A stretch of 64,000 bases of DNA from Oscillospiraceae bacterium (lineage in GTDB: Bacteria; Bacillota; Clostridia; Oscillospirales; Oscillospiraceae). Positions 33,736 to 41,340 of the stretch are shown here, in pieces. The position numbers were made by a program, and so were the translations under genes. The stretch covers positions 37,676 to 101,675 of the forward strand of contig CAKASQ030000078.1 of the NCBI GenBank assembly GCA_916988195.3. The letters are read 5' to 3'. The first letter of the stretch is position 1; each line of letters starts with the position of its first letter. The notes below the pieces were generated by a model. That model had not been told where the DNA came from. It did no database searches and worked only from the letters and a program-made list of their open reading frames with translations.

Positions 33736-35673
33736 TTACGCAATCTTGAGGAGTGCAATATACGGTGCGCAATTGCCAGATTGGACAATGACGCGAACAA
33801 ATTGCGTACTCGACGTAATTGCGTAGGTGCTTGTATTAGAACCATTCATATAAATATTTGCGCCAGAGAGAGAGGCTTCAATCGTTGATCCGCTGGAAAG
33901 TCTTGCGCTTGTCAAATCATAGTACTTTACATTTCCGTATTCCGTATAGGTATGAGAGTACTCCGTAAGATTCTCTCCGTCGATTGTCAAGGAGACACCC
34001 GTGGTCTGACCAACTGTTGCAGTGCTCTTATTAGCAGTCGTGAAAATGCCGGTTACTTCAGTCGAAGTCTCGCCAAATCTGTCGAGGTTCAAAACCGCGC
34101 TGTAAACGCGCACATAGTGGAACGTCTTGCCGGTCACATCAACAGGCAGGCCAGTTGAAATATCAACTGCCCATTCCAGATCGAAGCCATCGCCGCCGGT
34201 CTTGCTGCTGGCATAGGGGTTCATAGCCTCACCATACTGGCTGGGGCTGCCGATCGGTGTAATATCTGCATAACCAAATGCGTAGTCCGCGTTCGTGTTG
34301 GAATCCGCAACCGCAGTGATACCGGCAAAGGTCAGCGTATTGCCGCTGAGATTGACGGAGATGTTGCCGCAATGTGCGCCGCCAGCCGGATTGCTGGCAA
34401 AGGCTGTATAGGTCGTAGTCAGCGGGAACCAAGATACCGGGCCAAAGGCTACCGATGTGTTGCCTGCCAGAGAAGCATATACTTTGCTCTCATTGGTGTT
34501 TTTGGTATAGACTACGCTGGTGTTGCGCTGCGTACCAGAGTAGACGTTGGAGTAACCGCTGGTAGGCGGAGTGTAAGTAAAGTTGCCGTTGTAGTAGTTG
34601 GAACCGGCCAGCTCATACCACGTTGTGCCATCCTCGGAAACCTGTACAGCGCCAGCCTCCGGGTTGCCGTTGAACGCATTGCCATAGATCACAAAGTCGA
34701 TGCCGTAGGGGTTCTTTTCATCATTTGTGATGCCGCCTACAAACTCGAACTCGATGAAGCCACCGAACGCACCCAGCGAAACGCCGGTACTGTCAAGCGT
34801 CGTTTTACCTGCAAATTTGGAGCCGAGAATACCCCATGCAGAGTTGTTTGCAAACTGACCGATTGGCAGGTAGCTCACGACCGAGGTGGGCGCGCTGCCA
34901 GCCGGGGTGTGGGTCTTGGTGGGGCAAGAGATGGTATAAGTCTCGCCTTTAGCGACAACGACGATGGAGAGCGTGTTATCCTCCGAGGTCGTGATCGTGT
35001 AGCCGTAATTGCCCTCATTCTGAATAAAGGCTGTCTGCGCGACACCATTCACGGTGACGGATGTTGGGGTATCAACCCACAGCGTAAATTCACTCGGAAT
35101 CCTGCTGGAACCGTTGCGACCGTTGACCGTGCCGCTATTGCCGCTCCATCCGATAAACACCGGGTCGCCGGTGGAAATGCTGACAGGATACGGAAGATTG
35201 TAGTGGAAGTTGTAGGTATCGCATTTGCCGAACTCATTGACAACATCCTTGTGCGCATACGCCGTTGCCAATGCTGCACCCTCAGTCATTGTAGCCGTAT
35301 AGGTAGTGGCTGCGCCCTGACGGATGAACACAACACCATAGGGCGGATTCGGGACATTTTTGCCACGAGTGGAGATGACAAAGTTGCTGTCCTGATCGGC
35401 TGCTGCGGTGAACGTCGCAGTCAGTGCTGTGCCGTCTGCCGTATCTGCTGGGACGGTCAGGTAATAGTCATAGACCGTTCCGTGCATGTCTGTGCTTACT
35501 GCGTAGTCGATTTCTTCAAAATCAGCACCAGTTGCAACAATACTTGCAATGTTGCTGCCGTGTCCGGTCAGGGACACATTTGTTACTGCCGATGCGCTGA
35601 TTGTAAGCAGCGATACGGCCATTGCCAGCACAAGGATCAGTGCCAGCGCGCGGGAATTGAAAATCTTTTTCAT
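33736..35673 (-). CDS. Secreted cell-surface protein, unknown ligand
   Basis: The protein has 645 residues; the ATG at 35673 follows GAAAGGAAG. Signal peptide at 1-29 (ALALILVLAMAVSLLTISASA). The middle carries FGGFIEFEFVGGITNDEKNP, then GIDFVIYGNAFNGNPEAGAV and VSEDGTTWYELAGSNYYNG, and later GDGFDLEWAVDISTGLPVDV, a pattern I associate with discoidin-like surface proteins of uncertain role in anaerobes. Beta-rich throughout, no SLH or LPXTG. It is first of the surface-capture group and has a long structured 5' leader with a pseudoknot close to the ribosome site. Confidence 0.75.
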   Translation of the reverse strand: MKKIFNSRALALILVLAMAVSLLTISASAVTNVSLTGHGSNIASIVATGADFEEIDYAVSTDMHGTVYDYYLTVPADTADGTALTATFTAAADQDSNFVISTRGKNVPNPPYGVVFIRQGAATTYTATMTEGAALATAYAHKDVVNEFGKCDTYNFHYNLPYPVSISTGDPVFIGWSGNSGTVNGRNGSSRIPSEFTLWVDTPTSVTVNGVAQTAFIQNEGNYGYTITTSEDNTLSIVVVAKGETYTISCPTKTHTPAGSAPTSVVSYLPIGQFANNSAWGILGSKFAGKTTLDSTGVSLGAFGGFIEFEFVGGITNDEKNPYGIDFVIYGNAFNGNPEAGAVQVSEDGTTWYELAGSNYYNGNFTYTPPTSGYSNVYSGTQRNTSVVYTKNTNESKVYASLAGNTSVAFGPVSWFPLTTTYTAFASNPAGGAHCGNISVNLSGNTLTFAGITAVADSNTNADYAFGYADITPIGSPSQYGEAMNPYASSKTGGDGFDLEWAVDISTGLPVDVTGKTFHYVRVYSAVLNLDRFGETSTEVTGIFTTANKSTATVGQTTGVSLTIDGENLTEYSHTYTEYGNVKYYDLTSARLSSGSTIEASLSGANIYMNGSNTSTYAITSSTQFVRVIVQSGNCAPYIALLKIA

Positions 35674-35703
35674 GCTTGACTTCCTTTCTGTCCGCATAAA
35701 TTC

Positions 35704-35748
35704 GTTCCTCGCGGTTAAGCCGATGCAGCCGAGGAACAGCTCTGCATC
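35704..35748 (-). promoter_or_regulatory. Possible H-type pseudoknot in the 5' leader
   Basis: In the minus-strand RNA GATGCAG (35748-35742) pairs with CTGCATC (35728-35722), and GTTCCTCG (35737-35730) pairs with CGAGGAAC (35711-35704). The two perfect stems (7 and 8 bp) interlock with loops of 4, 1 and 10 bases, which is sterically ideal for an H-type pseudoknot. It ends 30 bases before the start codon at 35673. Confidence 0.6.
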
Positions 35749-35997
35749 AGCGTTGGGTCTTTTATGTCACAGCAAAAGCTGCTGCAAACAACAAATTCCT
35801 GCTTCACACCACAGATACACTACCGCTTCCTGCGCTCCCGCCCGCCGCGACGTAGACCGCGTTTTCTGCCCGTTGGTGCGCTCGTTTCTTCGCGTCGCTT
35901 CGCCGGGACAATATGCTCTCATGCTGTGGCTATTCAGTTGTCGATGCGATTCATCATTTCGAGACGGGCGAAGGCCCGGTAGATTTGTTTTGAGATC
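35749..35997 (-). other. Gene-free leader segment
   Basis: No supported gene. A 51-codon frame starting near 35925 on the minus strand has no ribosome site and a composition like structured RNA. A short CGGGC-CTTC-GCCCG hairpin lies at about 35965-35978. Probably the untranslated leader of the 35673 gene. Confidence 0.4.
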
Positions 35998-36117
35998 CCC
36001 CGGTTCCGCGTTCCCAATTCGGAACCGGGGATTTCTGCGCGTCAGGGGGTGACGCGCTGGCAGTCGGCTCTAGGGGGTAGAGCCTGGTCTATCGCAAATC
36101 CGTTCCCAATTCGGATT
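35998..36117. repeat. Array of four hairpins with two alternating loop types
   Basis: Read on the plus strand: stem of 11 bp with loop CGTTCCCAATT (35998-36030); stem of 8 bp GCGCGTCA/TGACGCGC with loop GGGGG (36037-36057); stem of 7 bp GGCTCTA/TAGAGCC with loop GGGGG (36066-36084); stem of 6 bp AATCCG/CGGATT with loop TTCCCAATT (36097-36117). Loops are identical in pairs while stems differ completely and stay perfectly paired. The array begins 11 bases beyond the stop of the HNR-like gene. No U-tracts follow. Confidence 0.75.
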
Positions 36118-36128
36118 GTGCAAATAAA

Positions 36129-36791
36129 TTATTGTGCGCTTTCCTCCGCAGCCGGTTCCTGCCGTTCGGCTTGCCGTGCTGCGCGCTTGGCTTCCTTTTC
36201 TGCCGCCTGCTCCTGCCGAAACTTTGTGAGCTGCCGCTGGTACTCGGCTTTGAACTCCTGCGTTTTCCGCACGTTCTTATTCTGCGGGCATTTGAACCCT
36301 TGCAATTCAAGCGCGTACATCGTTCTTCCTGTAATTTTCTCATCCAGAAGAAGATCCGCGCGGAACCGGCGGCCTTTGCCTTGAATCTGTGGCTTCTCTT
36401 TGGCTTTATTTTGCTTTTTGGCTTCAGCCTTGGCTGCTTTGTCTAGCTCCCGCTGTGTATTGAACTCCGCCTGAAACAGCGCCGTTTTTTCCAGCGCGGG
36501 CGTACTGCGCTTTGCCGCAAGCTCTCTGCTAACGCCGATCGCTTCAAGCGCATTTACCCATCCGCGGAACCGCAGTTCAATAAAATCGCCGCCAATTATT
36601 TCTGTCCTGCCGGGGATATGCCGCAGCTCCGCCTGCCGCCGCCGCAAATATGCAGCCAACTCCTGCAATGACGCATTTTGATATTTCAGAACAAACTCGA
36701 TGTTCCTGTGAGACAGCGCCGTATAGGTGCGTTGGGTCAAAACTTTTTTAAGCGCCGCCATATTTTCCTCATACGTTCTGTTCGGATTCAT
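36129..36791 (-). CDS. HNR-like protein with basic tail
   Basis: The protein has 220 residues. The N-terminal 85 residues (NIEFVLKYQNASLQELAAYL, IIGGDFIELRFRGWVNALEAIG) are a clear paralogue of the next upstream gene product and resemble the homing-endonuclease-associated repeat (HNR), whose RFGSW-type motif contacts DNA. The rest is a charged coiled segment (AAKAEAKKQNKAKEKPQ) and a C-terminal KFRQEQAAEKEAKRAARQAE tail. No nuclease motif is visible. The start overlaps the upstream stop by four bases. Probably DNA- or RNA-binding. Confidence 0.65.
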   Translation of the reverse strand: MNPNRTYEENMAALKKVLTQRTYTALSHRNIEFVLKYQNASLQELAAYLRRRQAELRHIPGRTEIIGGDFIELRFRGWVNALEAIGVSRELAAKRSTPALEKTALFQAEFNTQRELDKAAKAEAKKQNKAKEKPQIQGKGRRFRADLLLDEKITGRTMYALELQGFKCPQNKNVRKTQEFKAEYQRQLTKFRQEQAAEKEAKRAARQAERQEPAAEESAQ

Positions 36792-37165
36792 CGCTGCACC
36801 TCCCGTTCAGAAGATGCCGCGTCCTTCGCTGCAAGCCGCCTCAATTCGATCTCGCATAAATCCTGAACGATCTTGCGGTCACGAAAATGTGGTGGATTTT
36901 TGATGTTTGTGATTTTTCCGGCATAAAAGGAACGGATTGCAGCTTTCCATGAGCCGAAACGGTACTCAATATACTCGCTGCCGATCACCTCGACCATCGC
37001 GGGCGGGTGTCCAATGTCCTCCATGCAGCTCTGCAAGTATGCCGAGAGCTGCTCCAAAGTGTCATTTTGATGCTCAAGGATGAACTGCACGTTTTTGTAG
37101 GCGATCACACGCTCAATGCGGCCATAGTTGATCTGGTCCAGATATGCTTGCCGTTGCTGCTCATT
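36788..37165 (-). CDS. HNR-like protein (first of tandem pair)
   Basis: The protein has 125 residues, ATG at 37165 behind AGGAGGA. NVQFILEHQNDTLEQLSAYL followed by MVEVIGSEYIEYRFGSWKAA aligns with the product of 36129-36791 and with HNR-type repeats (GSYIEYRFGSW-like). It begins right after two tandem terminator hairpins of the leader RNA, so its expression probably depends on read-through. Unknown role; no catalytic domain. Confidence 0.65.
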   Translation of the reverse strand, partial: NEQQRQAYLDQINYGRIERVIAYKNVQFILEHQNDTLEQLSAYLQSCMEDIGHPPAMVEVIGSEYIEYRFGSWKAAIRSFYAGKITNIKNPPHFRDRKIVQDLCEIELRRLAAKDAASSEREVQR

Positions 37166-37198
37166 CATCGCAGATAATCCTCCTATCGATTTTTCCGC

Positions 37199-37318
37199 AA
37201 AAAACAAATCATCCCGCTGACGCGAGATGATCCGATTGCTTCAAAAACAAAAAACACCGATTTACTTCAACTTTAGAAGCAAATCGGAGCCCTGTTCCGA
37301 ATTACCGATAGGATCATC
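37199..37318 (-). promoter_or_regulatory. Tandem terminators with competing antiterminator
   Basis: Two hairpins with U-tracts follow each other on the minus strand: CCGATTTgCTTC/GAAGtAAATCGG (37287-37257) then TGTTTTTTGTTTTT, and ATCATCtCGC/GCGgGATGAT (37231-37208) then TTGTTTTTT. Alternative pairing uses GATGATCC (37318-37311) with GGATCATC (37233-37226), and CCGATTtGCTTC (37287-37276) with GAAGCAATCGG (37242-37232), which would break both terminators. This is the layout of a riboswitch-type expression platform. Confidence 0.7.
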
Positions 37319-37382
37319 GTGCTATCTACCCTTTGTTTTCAACTTCTGCACGTAACGAGATCATAAAACAGGCAGCATCTCA

Positions 37383-37626
37383 TGCAGGCAAAGAAAAGCG
37401 ATTCTCCTGACTTGGACTATGGACGCAGGTCGCGTCCGCGCTCTGTTTCCTACCTTCTCACGGGATTTTCTCCCGCAATGGCGACCTTTCGGCCACATAG
37501 CTTGTTGGTGTAACGCTGTCTTTCGTTTCCTCCAAGCTACTTTAGAAACTTGCTCATCCTCACAGTTCCGGGCGAGTAGATTCATTGCTCTTTCATTGCA
37601 GACTATAAAGCGAGAGATAACCTGCA
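37383..37626 (-). ncRNA. Structured leader RNA, riboswitch-like
   Basis: About 245 bases upstream of the tandem terminators. A closing stem TGCAGG (37626-37621) / CCTGCA (37388-37383) encloses TAGCTTG/CAAGCTA (37539-37533 with 37504-37498), a GGCC-GAAA-GGTC hairpin (about 37494-37483), CGGGA-GAAAA-TCCCG (37475-37461) and GGACGC/GCGTCC (37437-37421). A segment AAGTCAGGAGAATCGC (37414-37399) loosely recalls the B12 box of cobalamin riboswitches, but the canonical CCGCxACTG core is absent. A frame of 88 codons across it has no ribosome site. Ligand, if any, unknown. Confidence 0.5.
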
Positions 37627-37680
37627 ATTACAATTCTTCGTTGGCAAACATATTAAATTGTCAAGATTCTTCCATTCTCC

Positions 37681-37720
37681 GTATGTGCCAGCATAGATGC
37701 GACATACTATCTGCACATAC
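37681..37720. repeat. Inverted repeat upstream of the integrase
   Basis: GTATGTGC / GCACATAC perfect 8-bp arms, extended by ATAGA / TATCT pairing, enclose a short loop. It lies between the leader RNA and the dif-like palindrome and may bind integrase or a directionality factor. Confidence 0.45.
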
Positions 37721-37738
37721 AAAACATGACGGTTTCGG

Positions 37739-37766
37739 CTTCATAAAGTTCTGCAAATTTACGAAG
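37739..37766 (+). other. dif-like palindrome, site 1 (candidate att or core site)
   Basis: CTTCATAAAGT-TCTGCA-AATTTACGAAG: 11-bp arms around a 6-bp centre, the spacing used by Xer-type tyrosine recombinases. Arms match with two or three mismatches. The central hexamer recurs in reverse at 39170-39175. Confidence 0.5.
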
Positions 37767-37967
37767 TCCTAAAAACGCAATAAATATCTTGTTTCTGACA
37801 CCATTATACAATAGCACAGCAAAAAGTCAATGCGGTTCGGTATCAAAATATTGATTATTTGCGTCGTTTTCGTAAAGATCAATCGGTATCAGGTGATGCA
37901 GAATACTATTGTGCGAACATCGTATCTGTATTCGCAGTCAGAACAGCCGTCAAAAGGAGGGTGCCGT

Positions 37968-39083
37968 TTGCCAAAAACAGGTGAGAACATTTATAAGCGA
38001 AAAGACGGACGTTGGGAAGCGCGCTTTATCAGTGGCAGGAAACCGGATGGATGCGCAAAATACACTTCTGTCTATGCGCGCACCTATGCCGCAGCAAAGG
38101 CCAAGCTGGAGGAACGGAAACGGATGGTCGTGTCACGACCTGCCGGAAGCTGCCGCTTGACGGTAAAAGAGCTTTTTGTATGGTATCTGTCACAGGCAGA
38201 GATCAAGCCATCTACACGCGCCAGATATGTTTTTCTGATCGAGCATCATATCCTTCCGGAGCTTGGTTCGATCTTCGTCGTTTCTTTGACGGCGAAACAG
38301 CTTTCTGACTTCCTAAGCCAAAAGAGACAAAGTGGGCGGCTGCATGGCGGTGGGTTATCTGCCAAAAGCGTCCGGGACATCGGTGTTCTGATAAAAGCAG
38401 CGCTTCGTTTTGCCAGCGCAGAATACCATTTTTATTGTGACGCGCTGAACACCAAGCTGCCGAAGACAAAACAGCGTGAAATCGAACCGTTTTCTGCGTG
38501 GGAGCTTGACCAACTCAGGAAAAGTCTATCGCCGTCACCCAATCACAAGGACGCCGGAATCTTACTTTCCGCAAACGGAGGATTGCGGCTTGGTGAGGTT
38601 TGCGCCCTGCGGGTTTCAGATATTGACTTTCAAAACGGCACCGTCAGCATTGAGCGCGCCGTTCAGCGTGTCCGTCAGAATGGGAAAACGAAGCTCATCA
38701 TCCAGACACCAAAGAGCGAAAAATCTGTGCGCGTTATTCCACTTCCAAACGATATGATGGCGTATTTGAAAAAAGCTGTTTCTGGTCTGTCACAAAATGC
38801 GTATATCCTGACAGGCCGAACGGATAAGCCAATGGAGCCACGCACCTATCAATACTACTTTGAATCTGTCCTGCGTCAGTGTGGCATCCGAAAACGCAGC
38901 TATCACACTCTCCGTCACACTTACGCGACGCGCTGTATCGAAAATAGGATTGACGTTAAAAGCGTCAGCGAAATGCTGGGTCACGCAGATGTTACGACAA
39001 CGCTGCGGTTGTACGTCCATCCGTCACTAGATAGCAAACGGCAAGCCATTCAGAAAATCAGTTTCCTCGGCGGTGTTGCTTAA
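37968..39083 (+). CDS. int: Tyrosine recombinase/integrase
   Basis: The protein has 371 residues from a TTG start at 37968 (AAAGGAGGG eight bases upstream). The N-terminus has the AP2-like arm-binding segment (GENIYKRKDGRWEARFISGR), then a SAM-like core-binding domain (about 70-170). The catalytic domain shows Arg in GGLRLGEVCALR, Lys in TPKSEKSVR, HTLRHTYATR, His in MLGHADVTTT and the nucleophile Tyr in LRLYVH. It would integrate and excise the element. It lies between two similar palindromes and reads toward the tRNA end of the element. Confidence 0.93.
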   Translation: MPKTGENIYKRKDGRWEARFISGRKPDGCAKYTSVYARTYAAAKAKLEERKRMVVSRPAGSCRLTVKELFVWYLSQAEIKPSTRARYVFLIEHHILPELGSIFVVSLTAKQLSDFLSQKRQSGRLHGGGLSAKSVRDIGVLIKAALRFASAEYHFYCDALNTKLPKTKQREIEPFSAWELDQLRKSLSPSPNHKDAGILLSANGGLRLGEVCALRVSDIDFQNGTVSIERAVQRVRQNGKTKLIIQTPKSEKSVRVIPLPNDMMAYLKKAVSGLSQNAYILTGRTDKPMEPRTYQYYFESVLRQCGIRKRSYHTLRHTYATRCIENRIDVKSVSEMLGHADVTTTLRLYVHPSLDSKRQAIQKISFLGGVA

Positions 39084-39158
39084 AAGCCTATTCGCCGTCA
39101 AAATTTCCGTCACCCAAAACGCGGAAAGGCCGATGATCTCAAGGCGCATCTGGCGTTT

Positions 39159-39186
39159 CATCGTAAATTTGCAGAAATTTACGAAG
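39159..39186 (-). other. dif-like palindrome, site 2
   Basis: On the plus strand CATCGTAAATT-TGCAGA-AATTTACGAAG, arms almost perfectly inverted. On the minus strand the centre reads TCTGCA, identical to site 1, so by the centre the sites are in opposite orientation. The right arm plus two bases (AATTTACGAAGTC) is identical to site 1 in direct orientation. Confidence 0.5.
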
Positions 39187-39229
39187 TCTTTTCTATGCTC
39201 ATTATAGCAAAGGACAGTGTGCTGACACA

Positions 39230-39772
39230 TCAGACTTCCACGCAGGAGTATGTCGTTTTCAATGTGTCCGGGTGGATCATCAGCATGGGGCGGTGCAATT
39301 CTCTCGCATAAGAAATCGCCTTATCGGTATCATCCCCACGCGCAGATGCCGGATCGTAGACCGCCAGCACCATGTCAGACTGCCGGATGATTGTTCGGTA
39401 GGCTTTCAGCTGTGCGTCTGGCTGCTTATGTGTGTAAACGGCTGTCATGTGGCTGCATTTGACAAGCATATCGAAATAGCGTTCGCGCAGTTCCGGTGTC
39501 CACTTTGTTGCCTGTTCCTCGTATGGTGTGATGCAGAATAGCATCAGCTCCGGATCGTCATTCCGCAGCGCGTTAATGATCTCTGCGGCATATAGTCCAA
39601 CGCCGTAGTCGCAAGCCACGGAAAAGTGCGTCACCCCTTGCTGCCGCAGCACCATGATCTGCTGAGCCAGCTCCATCTTCATACCGTGACACTCCACGGC
39701 TTCTTCATCAAATCCCCATGCAAACCGCATAGGGCTGTGTCCGAGGATCGCGCAGCTTTTCGTTCCGCACAT
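39230..39772 (-). CDS. SLOG-superfamily (YpsA/DUF1273-like) protein
   Basis: The protein has 180 residues. It has the Rossmann-like outline of the SLOG/DprA group: SCAILGHSPMRF at the N-terminus, FSVACDYGVGLYAAEIINAL near 50-70, MLFCITPYEEQATKW and MVLAVYDPASARGDDTDKAISY. SLOG proteins sense nucleotide-derived ligands and are frequent in defence and mobile-element contexts. It has GAGGTG before the start and diverges from the XRE gene at 39905. Its specific role is unknown. Confidence 0.72.
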   Translation of the reverse strand: MCGTKSCAILGHSPMRFAWGFDEEAVECHGMKMELAQQIMVLRQQGVTHFSVACDYGVGLYAAEIINALRNDDPELMLFCITPYEEQATKWTPELRERYFDMLVKCSHMTAVYTHKQPDAQLKAYRTIIRQSDMVLAVYDPASARGDDTDKAISYARELHRPMLMIHPDTLKTTYSCVEV

Positions 39773-39904
39773 CTTGTATCACCTCGCATGTAGTCTAATG
39801 GCTTATATTTCGTATTCTAGCAGTCGCTATTTTCTGCGTCAAGAAAAATGTAAGCTTATAGGGAACGAATTTGCCTCAATCAGCATACAGGTGGGGAGAA
39901 TCAG

Positions 39905-40228
39905 ATGGATAAAAAGTTGCTGGGAAAACGAATCAACACCGCGCGAAAGGATAGGGGCTGGACAAGTGAACGGCTGTCCGAAGCCTGCAACATCAATGCG
40001 ACATATCTCAGGCAAATAGAGTCTGGCGCAAAAACACCCAGCCTGCAGGTTTTCGTAACGCTTTGCAGCACGTTGAATGTTTCCCCAACATATTTGCTTG
40101 CGGACAACCTGAACCTGACAGAATCGCAGGATTTGGATTCCCTGCTTGCTCTTTGCCGCTCGGCCACACCAAAGCAGATGAACATGATCGTCGCAATGGT
40201 CCGCAGTGCGCTTGAATCGGTCGAATAG
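39905..40228 (+). CDS. XRE-family transcriptional regulator
   Basis: The protein has 107 residues. Typical XRE helix-turn-helix in the first 65 residues (LGKRINTARKDRGWTSERLS, INATYLRQIESGAKTPSLQV, LNVSPTYLLADN), followed by a short helical dimerisation tail. GGTGGGGAG precedes the ATG. It diverges from the SLOG gene, with 130 bases between them, and probably regulates that intergenic region. Confidence 0.8.
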   Translation: MDKKLLGKRINTARKDRGWTSERLSEACNINATYLRQIESGAKTPSLQVFVTLCSTLNVSPTYLLADNLNLTESQDLDSLLALCRSATPKQMNMIVAMVRSALESVE

Positions 40229-40255
40229 TTTTTTCAATCCCCCTGCTGTTTGGCT

Positions 40256-41131
40256 TTAAGCTGCCATATCATGCGCCACCAGCGCTGTGTAATAGCTGTT
40301 CATCGTGCTTGGCGCGTTGAACAGCGCAGCCAGCAGATATTGCCGGATGTTCCGAATCCGCGTTGTATTTTGCTTCAGGCAGTCCATGACAAAGCGGATA
40401 TGCTCACTGTTCAGCTTCAGCAGCTTTGACCGCACGACCTCGGCTGGATAATCGTTGCCTGCAACGCGGATTTGGCTGCGGGTGCTGCAAACCGTCTCCT
40501 GTAGCAGATCGACAATCTCGTCAAGCTGCTCGCGGTCGACGTGCGGATCGCTTGCCAGAACATCGTAGTCGATGTTCTCCAGAATCAATTCCCGATAGCT
40601 TTCAAACGATTCCTTCGTTTCCGTTCGCTTCTGCGTGGGAGCGTCCGGAAAACCGGAAGGGAAAGGAATCGAATCGGTAATTGATGAGTCTTTACTTTGT
40701 CTTTTTCTTTTTTTCGTACTCTCAGTATTTAATTGCGTTGGATTTTCCAACGTAGGTTTCTCCAACATAGGCTTTTCCAATGTTGGGTTATCCAACGCAG
40801 GCTTTTCCTGCGTAGGTTCTTCCGGCGTTGGCTCCGCGTGCGGCTGCTCGTAGATCGTGTAGACGGTCCCGCGCAGACAGCCGCGCTCATCGCGCTCCCG
40901 GCTGCGCTTGATGTAACCGGCACGTTCCAGCTCGCGCACAGCTTCGCGGATGGCGTCGATGCTCTCTTTGTTGATCTGTGCAAGCCCCTGCAGCGTGTAA
41001 TCCCAATCGTCCGGCAGCGACAGCATCTGCGAGAGGAGTCCTTTGGCCTTGAGAGACAACGTATGGTTGCGGAGATGGTGGTTGGACATGACCGTGTAAC
41101 CTTTGGTCTTTTCAACACGGAATACAGACAT
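40256..41131 (-). CDS. Replication-initiator-like protein (winged helix, DUF6017-type)
   Basis: The protein has 291 residues. Residues 1-85 form a winged helix as in plasmid replication proteins (MSNHHLRNHTLSLKAKGLLS, then LAQINKESIDAIREAVRELE and RAGYIKRS). A low-complexity linker with repeats of the type PTLEKP follows (about 95-135). The C-terminal 130 residues (ESYRELILENIDYDVLASDP, then RNIRQYLLAALFNAP) resemble the DUF6017/DnaD-associated region of ICE and plasmid proteins. It likely starts replication of the excised element. Confidence 0.75.
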   Translation of the reverse strand: MSVFRVEKTKGYTVMSNHHLRNHTLSLKAKGLLSQMLSLPDDWDYTLQGLAQINKESIDAIREAVRELERAGYIKRSRERDERGCLRGTVYTIYEQPHAEPTPEEPTQEKPALDNPTLEKPMLEKPTLENPTQLNTESTKKRKRQSKDSSITDSIPFPSGFPDAPTQKRTETKESFESYRELILENIDYDVLASDPHVDREQLDEIVDLLQETVCSTRSQIRVAGNDYPAEVVRSKLLKLNSEHIRFVMDCLKQNTTRIRNIRQYLLAALFNAPSTMNSYYTALVAHDMAA

Positions 41132-41163
41132 TTTTGTGACCTCCTATGTCTTGGTTTTGAAAT

Positions 41164-41220
41164 ATAAAAAAGGAAAAAGCGGCGTTTCAACCCTCTTTTC
41201 ATAAGAGAGCGAAACGCCGC
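41164..41220 (-). terminator. Perfect hairpin with U-tract upstream of the initiator gene
   Basis: GCGGCGTTTC (41188-41179) and GAAACGCCGC (41220-41211) pair perfectly over 10 bp, with an inner CTCTT/AAGAG stem, and the minus strand continues CTTTTTCCTTTTTT. It lies about 35 bases before the initiator start, so it acts either as an attenuator of that gene or as a boundary. Confidence 0.7.
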
Positions 41221-41340
41221 TTCATTTTGTGTATTGATTTGTGATTCAATATTTCGGCACAATGCGCATAGACCGGTACCGCATCTTGTGGTATGATTGC
41301 CGCGTTTGTTGTGTGAACATCGTAGAGGAGGGCAATCACC

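Noticed and set aside
35770..35925. 51-codon leader ORF before the 35673 gene
   Set aside because: No ribosome site and no conserved features; lies in a structured leader.
37399..37414. Canonical cobalamin riboswitch
   Set aside because: Only a B12-box-like segment is seen. The conserved CCGCxACTG core and GGTGxAAATCC parts are missing, so I do not call the class.
37361..37627. 88-codon minus frame across the leader RNA
   Set aside because: No ribosome site, highly basic low-complexity product, and perfect stems throughout; structured RNA explains it better. I have an impression of similar translated fragments in other Clostridia, which fits a conserved RNA.
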